Below, in pieces: positions 16,240 to 23,931 of a stretch of 64,000 nucleotides of DNA. The position numbers and the translations under genes are program-made. The DNA comes from Pseudomonas antarctica. GTDB taxonomy: Bacteria > Pseudomonadota > Gammaproteobacteria > Pseudomonadales > Pseudomonadaceae. The stretch spans positions 3,100,001 through 3,164,000 of the forward strand of contig NZ_CP015600.1 of the NCBI RefSeq assembly GCF_001647715.1, read 5' to 3'. The notes under the pieces are model-generated. The model made no database searches and had not been told where the DNA came from. It saw only the letters and a list, made by a program, of their open reading frames with translations. The stretch's first letter is position 1. Every line of letters begins with the position of its first letter.

Positions 16240-17573
16240 GCAGCCTCCGGCGCGCGGTGCAACGGCAGCCATACCACAAAGCGCGTACCCAAGCCTTCGC
16301 GGCTGGCCACGGCGACGCTGCCGCCGTGCAGGTCGGTCAGTTGCTTGACCATTGCCAGCCCCAAACCCGTGCCTTCAAATTTGCGCGCCAGGCTGCTGTC
16401 GATCTGGCTGAAAGCCTTGAACAGCTTGCTCATGTCGTCCTCGGCGATCCCGATGCCCGTGTCGCTGACACTCAGCTCCAGGAATTGCGTGTGAGTGCTG
16501 GGTTGCAGGGCGAAGCCGTGGGCGGGCCAATCGCCGGGGATGTGGCCGACATGCGCGAGGCTGACCTCGCGGACCGCCAGGGTCACGGAGCCGCCGTGTG
16601 CGCTGAACTTCACCGCATTGGCCAGCAGGTTGTAGATAATCTGCTTGGTCTTGCGCAGGTCCAGTTCCAGGGTGCCAAAATCGTCCTCGCATTCCAGCTT
16701 CAATTGGATACGTTGCAAGGCGGCTTTCTCGCGCACGATCAACAAGCTGTTGGCGAGCAACCCCGCCAGTTCCACAGGCTCCAACTCCAGGTCCATCATC
16801 CCGGCCTCGACCTTGGACAGGTCGAGAATGTCGTTGATCAACGACAGCAGGTGTTGGCCGCTGGTGAAGATGTCGCCGATGTACTCGCGCTGCACCTCGC
16901 TCATGTCGCCGACCAAACCATCCTTCAACGCCTCTGAAAAGCCAATCACCGCGTTCAACGGCGTGCGCAGCTCGTGGGACATGGTGGCGAGGAACTCGGA
17001 CTTCATGTGGCTGGCGTGTTCCAGTTCCAGGTTCTTTTCTTCCAGCGCGCGTTCAAAGCCTTTGCGCTCGGCTTCTTCCTGTTTGCGCGCGGTATTGTCA
17101 GTGCCAATCAACAGGTAGCCGATGATCGTGTCGTGGCGATTGCGCAGGGCCGTTACCGAGACCATCGCCGACAGGCGACTGCCATCTTTGCGGATATAGG
17201 TGAGTTCGTAGATGTCTTCGATGCCGCGTGAGGCCTTGAACACCAGGGCTTCGAAGCCCGGTGTGATCGGCGTGTCCAGCTCCAGGCTAAGGGCGGCGGC
17301 ACGGGTAATCAGTTCGGCGGGGTCGGATATGTCGGCGGGGGTGATGCGGTTGAGCACGTCGTCGGCGGCATAGCCGAGCATGCGCTCGGCGCCAACATTG
17401 AAGATCTGGATCACGCCTTTTTCGTCAGTGGCGATGCTCGAAAAGTACGCGCTGTTGAAGATCGCGTCTTGCAGGGCGCCGGTCTTGAGCAGGGTCTTCT
17501 GGCGTTTGAACTCGACGATTTTTTCGGCCCGCGATTGTAATTCGGGCGCTGCGCCAGGGCTGGTTTTGTCCAA
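16224..17573 (-). CDS. PAS-domain histidine kinase, soluble
   Basis: The product is 449 residues with no membrane helix. A coiled start leads to a PAS/PAC domain (about 38-165, with IGYLLIGTDNTARK), HisKA with H200 in MSHELRTPLN, and HATPase with N, G1 and G2 boxes ([18 protein letters not shown]). The best start is TTG 17573; an in-frame CTG lies upstream and an in-frame stop lies upstream of it at 17610-17612. It is the first gene of a three-gene signalling operon that controls a c-di-GMP phosphodiesterase. The cytosolic signal, possibly redox or a small ligand in PAS, is unknown. Confidence 0.9.
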   Translation of the reverse strand: MDKTSPGAAPELQSRAEKIVEFKRQKTLLKTGALQDAIFNSAYFSSIATDEKGVIQIFNVGAERMLGYAADDVLNRITPADISDPAELITRAAALSLELDTPITPGFEALVFKASRGIEDIYELTYIRKDGSRLSAMVSVTALRNRHDTIIGYLLIGTDNTARKQEEAERKGFERALEEKNLELEHASHMKSEFLATMSHELRTPLNAVIGFSEALKDGLVGDMSEVQREYIGDIFTSGQHLLSLINDILDLSKVEAGMMDLELEPVELAGLLANSLLIVREKAALQRIQLKLECEDDFGTLELDLRKTKQIIYNLLANAVKFSAHGGSVTLAVREVSLAHVGHIPGDWPAHGFALQPSTHTQFLELSVSDTGIGIAEDDMSKLFKAFSQIDSSLARKFEGTGLGLAMVKQLTDLHGGSVAVASREGLGTRFVVWLPLHRAPEAAWLTS

Positions 17574-17600
17574 TGCAGTGTTGTCCGTGCATATCAGACC

Positions 17601-17623
17601 CGGCCGTGTTCAGAACACGGCCG
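17601..17623. promoter_or_regulatory. Perfect 10-bp stem-loop in the leader of the kinase operon
   Basis: CGGCCGTGTT (17601-17610), a three-base loop and AACACGGCCG (17614-17623) form a very stable hairpin 28 bases before the kinase start. No T run follows on either strand, so it is more likely a leader RNA structure or a protein-binding palindrome than a terminator. Confidence 0.5.
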
Positions 17624-17713
17624 CAGAGCATGCTCACAGAAAATCGCATGACCGCGATGAGGAGGAGATGAGGTCCTTGGACAATAGCAGATGCTGCGAC
17701 CAGCACGGTACGA

Positions 17714-17733
17714 ATACACTCAAACGAGTGTAT
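17714..17733. promoter_or_regulatory. Palindrome ATACACTC-N4-GAGTGTAT upstream of the kinase operon
   Basis: Perfect eight-base arms flank AAAC, about 140 bp upstream of the kinase start and between it and the truncated acetyltransferase gene. Length and symmetry fit a dimeric repressor operator. Which protein binds is unknown. Confidence 0.45.
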
Positions 17734-17757
17734 GAGTCGTTTGCAGTGCCAATGCGC

Positions 17758-18096
17758 TCAGAGCGCCACACTGCTGATGATCTGAGTACGTTCATCGGGG
17801 TCTGTGACGCTGTTAAAGCCCAGCGCATGCGTCAGTTCACGCAGTGGCAGGTTAGTCGCCGCATGGACCGTATACATCCGTTTGAAGACATTGGCTCGCG
17901 CCGCCGTCATCAGGTGCTGCATCAAAATGCGCCCCAGCCCCAGGCATTGCCATGTGTCGGCCACCGTGATCGCGCATTCGCACTCATGTTCCTTGGCAGT
18001 GGCGTAGCGAGCCACGCCGATTTCGATCAGCGTGCCGTTGTCGTGCACCAGAGCGATCATGGCCCCTGGCGCGAGGTCGAGGTTGATCTGTATCAA
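17758..18096 (-). pseudogene. N-terminally truncated GNAT acetyltransferase
   Basis: The frame encodes a C-terminal GNAT half: GVARYATAKEHECECAITV, then the acetyl-CoA binding QCLGLGRILMQHL, then NLPLRELTHALGF. The possible start is TTG 18096 or ATG 18060; there is a stop in frame at 18133-18135 and no ribosome binding site. Relatives of this type usually carry about 40-60 more residues at the N-terminus. It therefore looks like a remnant, although a short functional protein cannot be excluded. Confidence 0.55.
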
Positions 18097-18147
18097 ATTA
18101 TCTGTAGGCCGAGAGCGGCATGCGATGTCCGGTCAGTTGCGCGATAG

Positions 18148-18161
18148 TTGATCATGATCAA
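18148..18161. promoter_or_regulatory. Perfect Anr/FNR/Dnr box upstream of the alcohol dehydrogenase
   Basis: TTGATCATGATCAA matches TTGAT-N4-ATCAA exactly and lies within a 16-base perfect palindrome (18147-18162). Its centre is 63 bp upstream of the ATG at 18218, a distance that allows class II activation. This predicts induction of the gene under low oxygen. Confidence 0.7.
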
Positions 18162-18217
18162 CCTGCAAGACGCGATCACGGCGCAGTCTGGAGTTCCCCT
18201 GCACAGGAGTTCACCTT

Positions 18218-19291
18218 ATGGCAGCCATGAGAGCCGCTGTTTTCGTTGAAAAAAACCGCATTGTCCTGCAGGACAAGCCCATTCCCGAAGTCGGCCCGCT
18301 GGACGCTTTGGTGCGTATCACCACCACGACCCTCTGCGGCACCGACGTGCATATCCTGCGCGGCGAGTACCCGGTCGCCAAAGGCCTGACCATCGGCCAC
18401 GAGCCGGTTGGCGTGATTGAACGCCTGGGTTCCCAGGTCAGCGGGTTTGTCGAGGGGCAGCGGGTGATCGCCGGGGCCATCACCCCCAGCGGGCAAAGCT
18501 ACGCGTGCCTGTGCGGCTGCGGTTCCCAGGACGGTCCCGACACACGCCATGGCTTTCGGGCGGCTGGCGGCTGGAAGTTCGGCAATACCCTCGACGGCTG
18601 CCAGGCCGAGTACGTGTTGGTCCCCGACGCGCTGGCCAACCTGTGCCCGATTCCCGACGGCCTGAGCGACGAACAAGTGCTGATGTGCCCGGACATCATG
18701 TCCACCGGTTTTTCCGGCGCCGAACGCGGTGAGGTGAGCATTGGCGATACGGTGGCGGTATTTGCCCTGGGGCCTATCGGCTTGTGTGCAGTGGCGGGCG
18801 CACGGCTCAAGGGCGCGTCGATGATCATCGGCGTCGACGGCGTGACTGAGCGCATGGGCGTGGCTCGACGCCTGGGGGCCACTCATATCATCGACTTCAA
18901 GAAAGGCGATGTCGTTGAGCAGATCATGGCCCTCACGGACGGTCGCGGAGTGGATGTGGCGATCGAAGCCCTGGGCACCCAAGGCACGTTCGAGTCAGCA
19001 TTGCGGGTGCTGCGCCCGGGCGGGCGTGTGTCCAGCCTGGGGGTTTACTCCAGCGACTTGCGTATTCCCTATGATGCCTTTGGGGCAGGGCTGGGGGATT
19101 ACAGCATCGTGTCGACCCTGTGCCCTGGCGGCAAGGAACGCATGCGCCGGTTGATGGCCGTGGTTGCCAGTGGCGGGGTGGACCTGTCGCCGCTGGTGAC
19201 GCACCGTTTCAAACTCGACGACATCGAAGCCGCCTATGAGCTGTTCGCCCATCAGCGCGATGGCGTCATGAAAGTCGCGATTACCCCCTGA
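18218..19291 (+). CDS. Zinc-dependent alcohol dehydrogenase (MDR family)
   Basis: The 357-residue protein follows AGGAG at the right distance from ATG 18218. The catalytic zinc motif appears as TLCGTDVHIL (Cys) and GHEPVGVIERLG (His-Glu). The usual structural zinc cysteine cluster is reduced; Cys residues occur only in CLCGCG, a feature of the isopropanol or secondary-alcohol type. The Rossmann fold follows with ALGPIGLCAVAG. It should oxidise secondary or short alcohols with NAD(P). The Anr box suggests a role in anaerobic redox balance. Confidence 0.92.
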   Translation: MAAMRAAVFVEKNRIVLQDKPIPEVGPLDALVRITTTTLCGTDVHILRGEYPVAKGLTIGHEPVGVIERLGSQVSGFVEGQRVIAGAITPSGQSYACLCGCGSQDGPDTRHGFRAAGGWKFGNTLDGCQAEYVLVPDALANLCPIPDGLSDEQVLMCPDIMSTGFSGAERGEVSIGDTVAVFALGPIGLCAVAGARLKGASMIIGVDGVTERMGVARRLGATHIIDFKKGDVVEQIMALTDGRGVDVAIEALGTQGTFESALRVLRPGGRVSSLGVYSSDLRIPYDAFGAGLGDYSIVSTLCPGGKERMRRLMAVVASGGVDLSPLVTHRFKLDDIEAAYELFAHQRDGVMKVAITP

Positions 19292-19303
19292 AGGCGCCGA
19301 CCT

Positions 19304-19787
19304 ATGACCACCCTGGGGCTTGCCGGCGGCGCCGCCGCGCTGGGTATCTGCATGCTGGTGGGGCTGGAGCGCGGTTTTGCATGTGGCCGTGCGTACCTTG
19401 GGCGCGCGTTATGGCTATGCCCTAGGGGCCATTGCTTCGGGGTTCTCGTCCAGTACCGTGACCATTGCCGCCATGGGCCATAGGGCCGCAAAAGAACCCT
19501 CGAACCTGCGCACGCTGGCGGCGGCGATCTTTTCCAACCTGGCGACGGTGGCCCAAAGTGGGTTTGCCGATACCCATGCTTCGACCGCATCCATCGCCGC
19601 CCTGGCCACCAGCGGCCAACTCGCCCTGCAGGCAGTATCTATTCCGGTGTTGCTGGCGGTCAGTTGCAACTCCCTGAGCAAGTGCCTGGTGGCGTGGGTC
19701 CGCGGCGGCCGTCGGTTTGCGGCGTAGGTGATTGCCGGTCAGGTACTGCTGACCGGCGCGATGTGGCTGGGACTGCTAGGCCAGTGA
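19304..19787 (+). pseudogene. Decayed MgtC/DUF4010 membrane protein gene with internal deletion and in-frame stop
   Basis: The frame opens with MTTLGLAGGAAALGICMLVG and LERG, the start of MgtC/DUF4010 proteins, and then shifts by an internal deletion near 19375-19385 to a frame holding the C-terminal half (GYALGAIASGFSSSTVTIAA onward). That frame meets an amber codon at 19725-19727, after which 19 more codons read VIAGQVLLTGAMWLGLLGQ, still a plausible membrane tail. The end overlaps the convergent kinase gene by 12 bases. Most of the middle of the family is missing, so a functional protein is unlikely. Confidence 0.75.
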
Positions 19788-21149
19788 TCCCGGGATCTGC
19801 AAGGTGGCGCGCAACCCGCCGTTGGCCAGGTTGGCCAGGCGGATGTGCCCCCCAAGGCGTTGGGCAATGGTCTGTACGATGGTCAGCCCCAAACCTGCGC
19901 CTTCGGCATTTCCCCGGCTGTAGAACAGCTCGAACAGCCGCTCGCGCTCGTTCTCGTCAATGCCTGGCCCTTGGTCATCCACGGTCAACTCGAACCCCGT
20001 GGCCGTTTTGCACAACCCTACGGTGATCACGCCGTGTTCCGGCGAGAAATTCGCCGCATTGGTCACCAGGTTGGTCAGCGCGATATTGATCGCGGACGCG
20101 TCGGACCTCACGCCGTAGTCGGCATCATCGACGTCGAACGCCAGCTCCAGGCCCTTGCTCAGCAACCAGGGCGTCAACTGAATCAGGGTTTCACGCACGG
20201 TGGTCGCCAGGTCGATGGCCTGCGCCGGTGGTTGCACGGCGCTGGGTTCCAGGCGAGCCATGGTCAGCAACTGGTTGACCAGGCGGCTGGTGCGGTCGAC
20301 GCCCGTGATCAGGAACCCTAGGGACTCGCGCCGCTCGGCTTCCGTGCCGGCCTCCAACAGGTTTTGCGCGTGCACCCGCAACACCGCCAGAGGCGTGCGC
20401 ATTTCGTGGGCGGCGTCGGCGATGAAGCGGCGTTCGCGGCCGAGCATTTCCTGGATCTGCGCCAGCATGCGGTTCAGCGCGGCCTGCATCGGTTCCAGTT
20501 CGGTGGGCAGCGGGGTCAGTTGCATCGGTTCCAGGGAGCCGGAATGCCGTGCGCGCAAGGTCGCCGCCATATTCGCCAGCGGCTTGAGCCCCCAGCCGAT
20601 GGCCAGCCAGACCATCGCGGCCAGAATCAGGCTGCCGAGTATGTTGGGCAATAGCGTGTGGCGCAGGATACGGTCGACCAGGTCAGAGCGTACGTCGTCG
20701 CGCTCACCCACCCAGATCCGCAGCCCATTGTCTTTGTCCTTGAGCAAAAAACCGCGCCATTGACGGCCATTCAGGTCGGCGACATTGCTGTACCCCGGCT
20801 GGCCGGGAGGCTTGGCAAATGACGGTGCGCTGGCGGTAAATACCAGGCGCTCATCCTCGGTGTTCCAGACCTGAAAGGCGATTTTGCTCTCGTAGGGGTG
20901 CCCATCGACCTTGGGCATGGCTTCGCCCAAGGCTTTGTTGAAGGCGCGGTACAGGTCCGTCTGATCGTTACTGGCCAGTGGCATGCTCATCACGCCCTGG
21001 AGCAGCCGGGCGTTCTGCGCCAGTTGTGCGTCGTAAACTTCGGCGATTTCGTGGTTGCTGTCATGCAGGTTGAGCACGCTGATCACCAGTAGTCCCGTGA
21101 ACAGCAGGCCGATGATCAGGGTCAGGGTTCGTCGCCGAATAGAGCTCAT
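19776..21149 (-). CDS. Sensor histidine kinase, QseC/PmrB-like
   Basis: The 457-residue protein has two membrane helices (about 10-27 and 166-186) around a 140-residue periplasmic domain of the QseC-type two-component N-terminal family. HisKA carries H248 in DAAHEMRTPLAV; the HATPase boxes DQGPGIDE and GAGLGLTIV are intact. The start overlaps the regulator stop by 4 bp. Relatives sense catecholamines, iron, or antimicrobial peptides. Being last in an operon with lipid-type enzymes, it may sense the state of the envelope or the operon's own product; that is inference. Confidence 0.94.
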   Translation of the reverse strand: MSSIRRRTLTLIIGLLFTGLLVISVLNLHDSNHEIAEVYDAQLAQNARLLQGVMSMPLASNDQTDLYRAFNKALGEAMPKVDGHPYESKIAFQVWNTEDERLVFTASAPSFAKPPGQPGYSNVADLNGRQWRGFLLKDKDNGLRIWVGERDDVRSDLVDRILRHTLLPNILGSLILAAMVWLAIGWGLKPLANMAATLRARHSGSLEPMQLTPLPTELEPMQAALNRMLAQIQEMLGRERRFIADAAHEMRTPLAVLRVHAQNLLEAGTEAERRESLGFLITGVDRTSRLVNQLLTMARLEPSAVQPPAQAIDLATTVRETLIQLTPWLLSKGLELAFDVDDADYGVRSDASAINIALTNLVTNAANFSPEHGVITVGLCKTATGFELTVDDQGPGIDENERERLFELFYSRGNAEGAGLGLTIVQTIAQRLGGHIRLANLANGGLRATLQIPGSLA

Positions 21150-21808
21150 CGGCGCTCCTCCACCAGGTAGCCGACGCCGCGAATAGTGCGGATCAGCTCG
21201 CTGGAGAATTTTTTACGCAGATGATGGATATGCACTTCCAGGGTGTTGCTTTCGGCCTCTTCGTTCCAGCCATACAGCAACTGCATCAACTGGTCACGGG
21301 TCATCACGCGGCCGGGTGGCGATAGCAGTTCGTGCAGCAACTGGTATTCCTTGGGTGTGAGCGGCACCGGCGCGCCCTGGTAGCTGACCTGTTGGGTACT
21401 GGGGTCCAGGCAAATGCCGGCGTGCTCGATCACTACCCGCGCACGGCCGGCACTGCGCCGCAGCAGTGCGCGCAGGCGCGCCTTGAGTTCGGCGAGGTCG
21501 AAGGGTTTGACCAGGTAATCATCGGCACCGGCGTCGAGCCCGGCGATACGGTCTTCGGTGGCATCGCGCGCGGTGAGGATCAGCACGGGCAGGTTGGACC
21601 CGCTGTCCCGCAGGCGGCGCAGTACCTCAAGCCCGTCCATGCGCGGCAAGCCCAGGTCGAGCACCACCGCGTCAAAGGTCTCGCTGAGCAGAGCATGCAA
21701 TGCACTGCTGCCATCCTGAAGCCAATCAACGGTATAGCCCTCACGCACGAGTGCCTGATGAATCCCTTCGCCCAGTGCTACGTCATCTTCGATCAGTAAT
21801 AGCCGCAC
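21146..21808 (-). CDS. OmpR-family response regulator, QseB/PmrA-like
   Basis: The 220-residue regulator has a receiver (D51 in VVLDLGLPRMDG) and a C-terminal winged helix (NTLEVHIHHLRKKF). The QseB/PmrA subgroup binds paired CTTAA-like half sites spaced by 5-6 bases. Two such pairs lie upstream of this operon at 26122-26138 and 26165-26181, so autoregulation is likely. It starts 11 bp after the TPR gene and overlaps the kinase by 4 bp. Confidence 0.94.
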   Translation of the reverse strand: MRLLLIEDDVALGEGIHQALVREGYTVDWLQDGSSALHALLSETFDAVVLDLGLPRMDGLEVLRRLRDSGSNLPVLILTARDATEDRIAGLDAGADDYLVKPFDLAELKARLRALLRRSAGRARVVIEHAGICLDPSTQQVSYQGAPVPLTPKEYQLLHELLSPPGRVMTRDQLMQLLYGWNEEAESNTLEVHIHHLRKKFSSELIRTIRGVGYLVEERR

Positions 21809-21819
21809 ATGGACTCCTG

Positions 21820-22464
21820 TCAGGTGAGTTTTTTGTCGAGGTCGACCAGCAGGCTTTCGATCTCTTTGCGACGCCCGGCATCGGCAGTCTCGCGACCCGG
21901 CCGTGGTGCGGCCAGTAAGGCTTTGCGCAGCGCATCGCGGGCTTCGCCATAGCGTTTTTGCCGGTAGAGGTGGTCGCCCCAGAAATACAGACTATCAATG
22001 CCCGTCGGGTTCAGTTGCAAGGCTTGCGTGAGTAGCTGTTCAGCCTTGTCGGCATCGCCAAAGCCAATCGGCCAGCCGGGTACGCGATCGTACAGCGCCG
22101 CGAGGCTGGTGTAGGCCGAGCCTTGCAGGGCCTTGGGGTCCAGAGCGAGCGCTTTCTCAAGGTCTGCCTTGGCCGACTTGACCTTGCTCAATGCGCCGAG
22201 CCCACCTTGGGCGCCGGCCCAACTGCTGGTGACAATCCCGGACCAGATCCATGCTTCGGCGGCCTGAGGGCGCGCCTGGGTGAACGCCGTCACCTGCGTC
22301 GCGAGTTGTGCAAACGCCTGAGTACGCTGTTCTTCAGGCAGGTTGTATTGGATATGGGCCCAGCGCGTCTGGATATCAGTCAGGCGCTGCTGGTCGCCAG
22401 CCTCCAGCGCCCAGGTGAGTGGGCTCAAGGCGCTGAGCAGCAGCGCGGCAAAGAGGCGTTTCAT
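21820..22464 (-). CDS. Secreted or periplasmic tetratricopeptide-like protein
   Basis: The 214-residue product has a signal peptide (MKRLFAALLLSALSPLTWA) and two or three TPR-like helical repeats (KAEQLLTQALQLNPTGIDSL, and RYGEARDALRKALLAAPRPG). TPR proteins act as scaffolds. Its start overlaps the SDR stop by 4 bp. I know no specific function; in the operon it may present a substrate or signal to the kinase in the periplasm. Confidence 0.82.
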   Translation of the reverse strand: MKRLFAALLLSALSPLTWALEAGDQQRLTDIQTRWAHIQYNLPEEQRTQAFAQLATQVTAFTQARPQAAEAWIWSGIVTSSWAGAQGGLGALSKVKSAKADLEKALALDPKALQGSAYTSLAALYDRVPGWPIGFGDADKAEQLLTQALQLNPTGIDSLYFWGDHLYRQKRYGEARDALRKALLAAPRPGRETADAGRRKEIESLLVDLDKKLT

Positions 22465-23270
22465 GGGTTCAGATCCTTATTCACGGGTTTGTCGCTCAAG
22501 CGACGTACCAACGGCAATTGTTTACGCAAGCCACGGTCGACGAGGTTTGGCAACAGGCTGTTGAGGCGCACAAAAAAGCGCTCAGGCCAGCCCAGGTAAA
22601 GGTCACGACGATCATTGGCGATTGCGTGGATCACCGCCGACGCCACCGTCAGCGGGTCGTCCACATTGGACTTGAGCGCGTCGTTCAACGCCTGCGCTGC
22701 CGGGCTGTTCATCCGCGTATGGGTGGCGCGCGGCGCCACATACAGCACGCCTACTCGCGTATCGGCCAGTTCCCGGCGCAAGGCTTCGGAAAACCCGCGC
22801 AAGGCGAACTTGGTGGCGCAGTAAGTGGCATAGCCGGGGTAGCCGATGGAGCCATAGGTGGAGCCGACATTCACCACCATGGCGCTCTCGGCTTGCTTGA
22901 GCAGGGGCAGCAGCAGCTTGGTCAGGCAGATGGGTGCGGTGATATTCAACGCCAGCATGCCGTTGATTTCGTTGTCGTCCAGTTGTTCAAGCATGGCAAA
23001 ATGATTGATGCCGGCGGCGTTGATCAGCAGATTGACGCCGCCGATGGCCTCGGCGGCGGCCCGAACCTTGCGCCGATCGGCGAGGAAGGTCAGGTCGGCA
23101 CTCACCCAGCAGAGCTGCTGCGGGTACTGCGTAAGCAACGGCTCCAGCGGTGTGCGATGGCGTGCCACGGCCAGCACGTGCGCGCCGCTGGCACACAAGG
23201 CGCCCGCAATCGCCAGGCCAATGCCGCCGCTGGCGCCGGTCAGTACCACGTGGGCGTCAGACAGGCGCAT
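22461..23270 (-). CDS. Short-chain dehydrogenase/reductase
   Basis: ATG 23270 with GGAGG upstream gives 269 residues. The Rossmann motif TGASGGIG is at 11-18, and the catalytic Ser137, Tyr150 and Lys154 occur in NVGSTYGS and YATYCATKFAL. A C-terminal tail with several hydrophobic and basic residues (LGWPERFFVRLNSLLPNLVD) may contact the membrane. The start overlaps the diiron-oxidase gene by 14 bp. It probably reduces or oxidises a lipid-like product of the neighbours. Confidence 0.92.
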   Translation of the reverse strand: MRLSDAHVVLTGASGGIGLAIAGALCASGAHVLAVARHRTPLEPLLTQYPQQLCWVSADLTFLADRRKVRAAAEAIGGVNLLINAAGINHFAMLEQLDDNEINGMLALNITAPICLTKLLLPLLKQAESAMVVNVGSTYGSIGYPGYATYCATKFALRGFSEALRRELADTRVGVLYVAPRATHTRMNSPAAQALNDALKSNVDDPLTVASAVIHAIANDRRDLYLGWPERFFVRLNSLLPNLVDRGLRKQLPLVRRLSDKPVNKDLNP

Positions 23271-23931
23271 GGGCGGCCTCCGCAATACGTGGCAGGTTGC
23301 GGAACATGTCGGTATAGAGGGCGTACACCACCTTGGAGGCATGGATCACGGCAGCCTGGTCGTCGGGATCGTCCAGGCTGTTCATCAAGCGGCGGTAGGT
23401 TTCCATGTGCCCAATGTCCAGGGAGCCGTGGGAGCTCAAGTAGCTGAACGCCGTGGCCGGCAGTTGCAGGCGCTCGCGGATGCTGCCGGCTGCATGAGTG
23501 GCGAGGGCGATGCTGGTGCCTTCCAGCACATTGACCATGCCGAACAGGCCGACCGGGTTGCCACGCGCGATCAGGTCATACAGATAGCTGACCATCAGCT
23601 CAATGGGTAAACCCGGTTGCCCGTCACGGACCGCATCCTTGTCGCCGCCACAGGCCTCGATGTCATTGAGCACCCATTGCTCGTGGCCGTACTCATCTTC
23701 GATGTACTCACAGACGGCCTTGCGCAGCCATTCCAAGTGTGAGGGCAGGCGCGCACCGCAGGCCATCATCAACGGCACGGTATGACGCACGTGGTAGTAG
23801 GCCTGGGCCAGGAACGCACGATAGCTCTCCAGGCTGACCTTGCCCTCCAGCGCATCTCGAATGATCGGCAGGCTGAACAGCGCCTGGCGTTCCTGTTGGG
23901 TGGCATCTTGCAGCGTATCGAAAAAATTCAC
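23257..23931 (-). CDS. TenA/haem-oxygenase-like iron-containing oxidase (HDO family)
   Basis: The 224-residue helical protein is annotated in relatives as TenA-like, but its metal-binding set matches non-haem diiron HDO enzymes such as UndA: E80-x2-H83, E137 in VLEGTS, and H168-x3-D172-x2-H175 in SHGSLDIGH. Thiaminase residues of TenA (Cys near 135) are absent. HDO enzymes do oxidative decarboxylation, desaturation or C-C cleavage of fatty acids and amino acids. Next to an acyl-AMP ligase and an SDR it probably acts on an acyl chain. The start overlaps the ligase stop (ATGA). Confidence 0.88.
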   Translation of the reverse strand: MNFFDTLQDATQQERQALFSLPIIRDALEGKVSLESYRAFLAQAYYHVRHTVPLMMACGARLPSHLEWLRKAVCEYIEDEYGHEQWVLNDIEACGGDKDAVRDGQPGLPIELMVSYLYDLIARGNPVGLFGMVNVLEGTSIALATHAAGSIRERLQLPATAFSYLSSHGSLDIGHMETYRRLMNSLDDPDDQAAVIHASKVVYALYTDMFRNLPRIAEAAHAPV

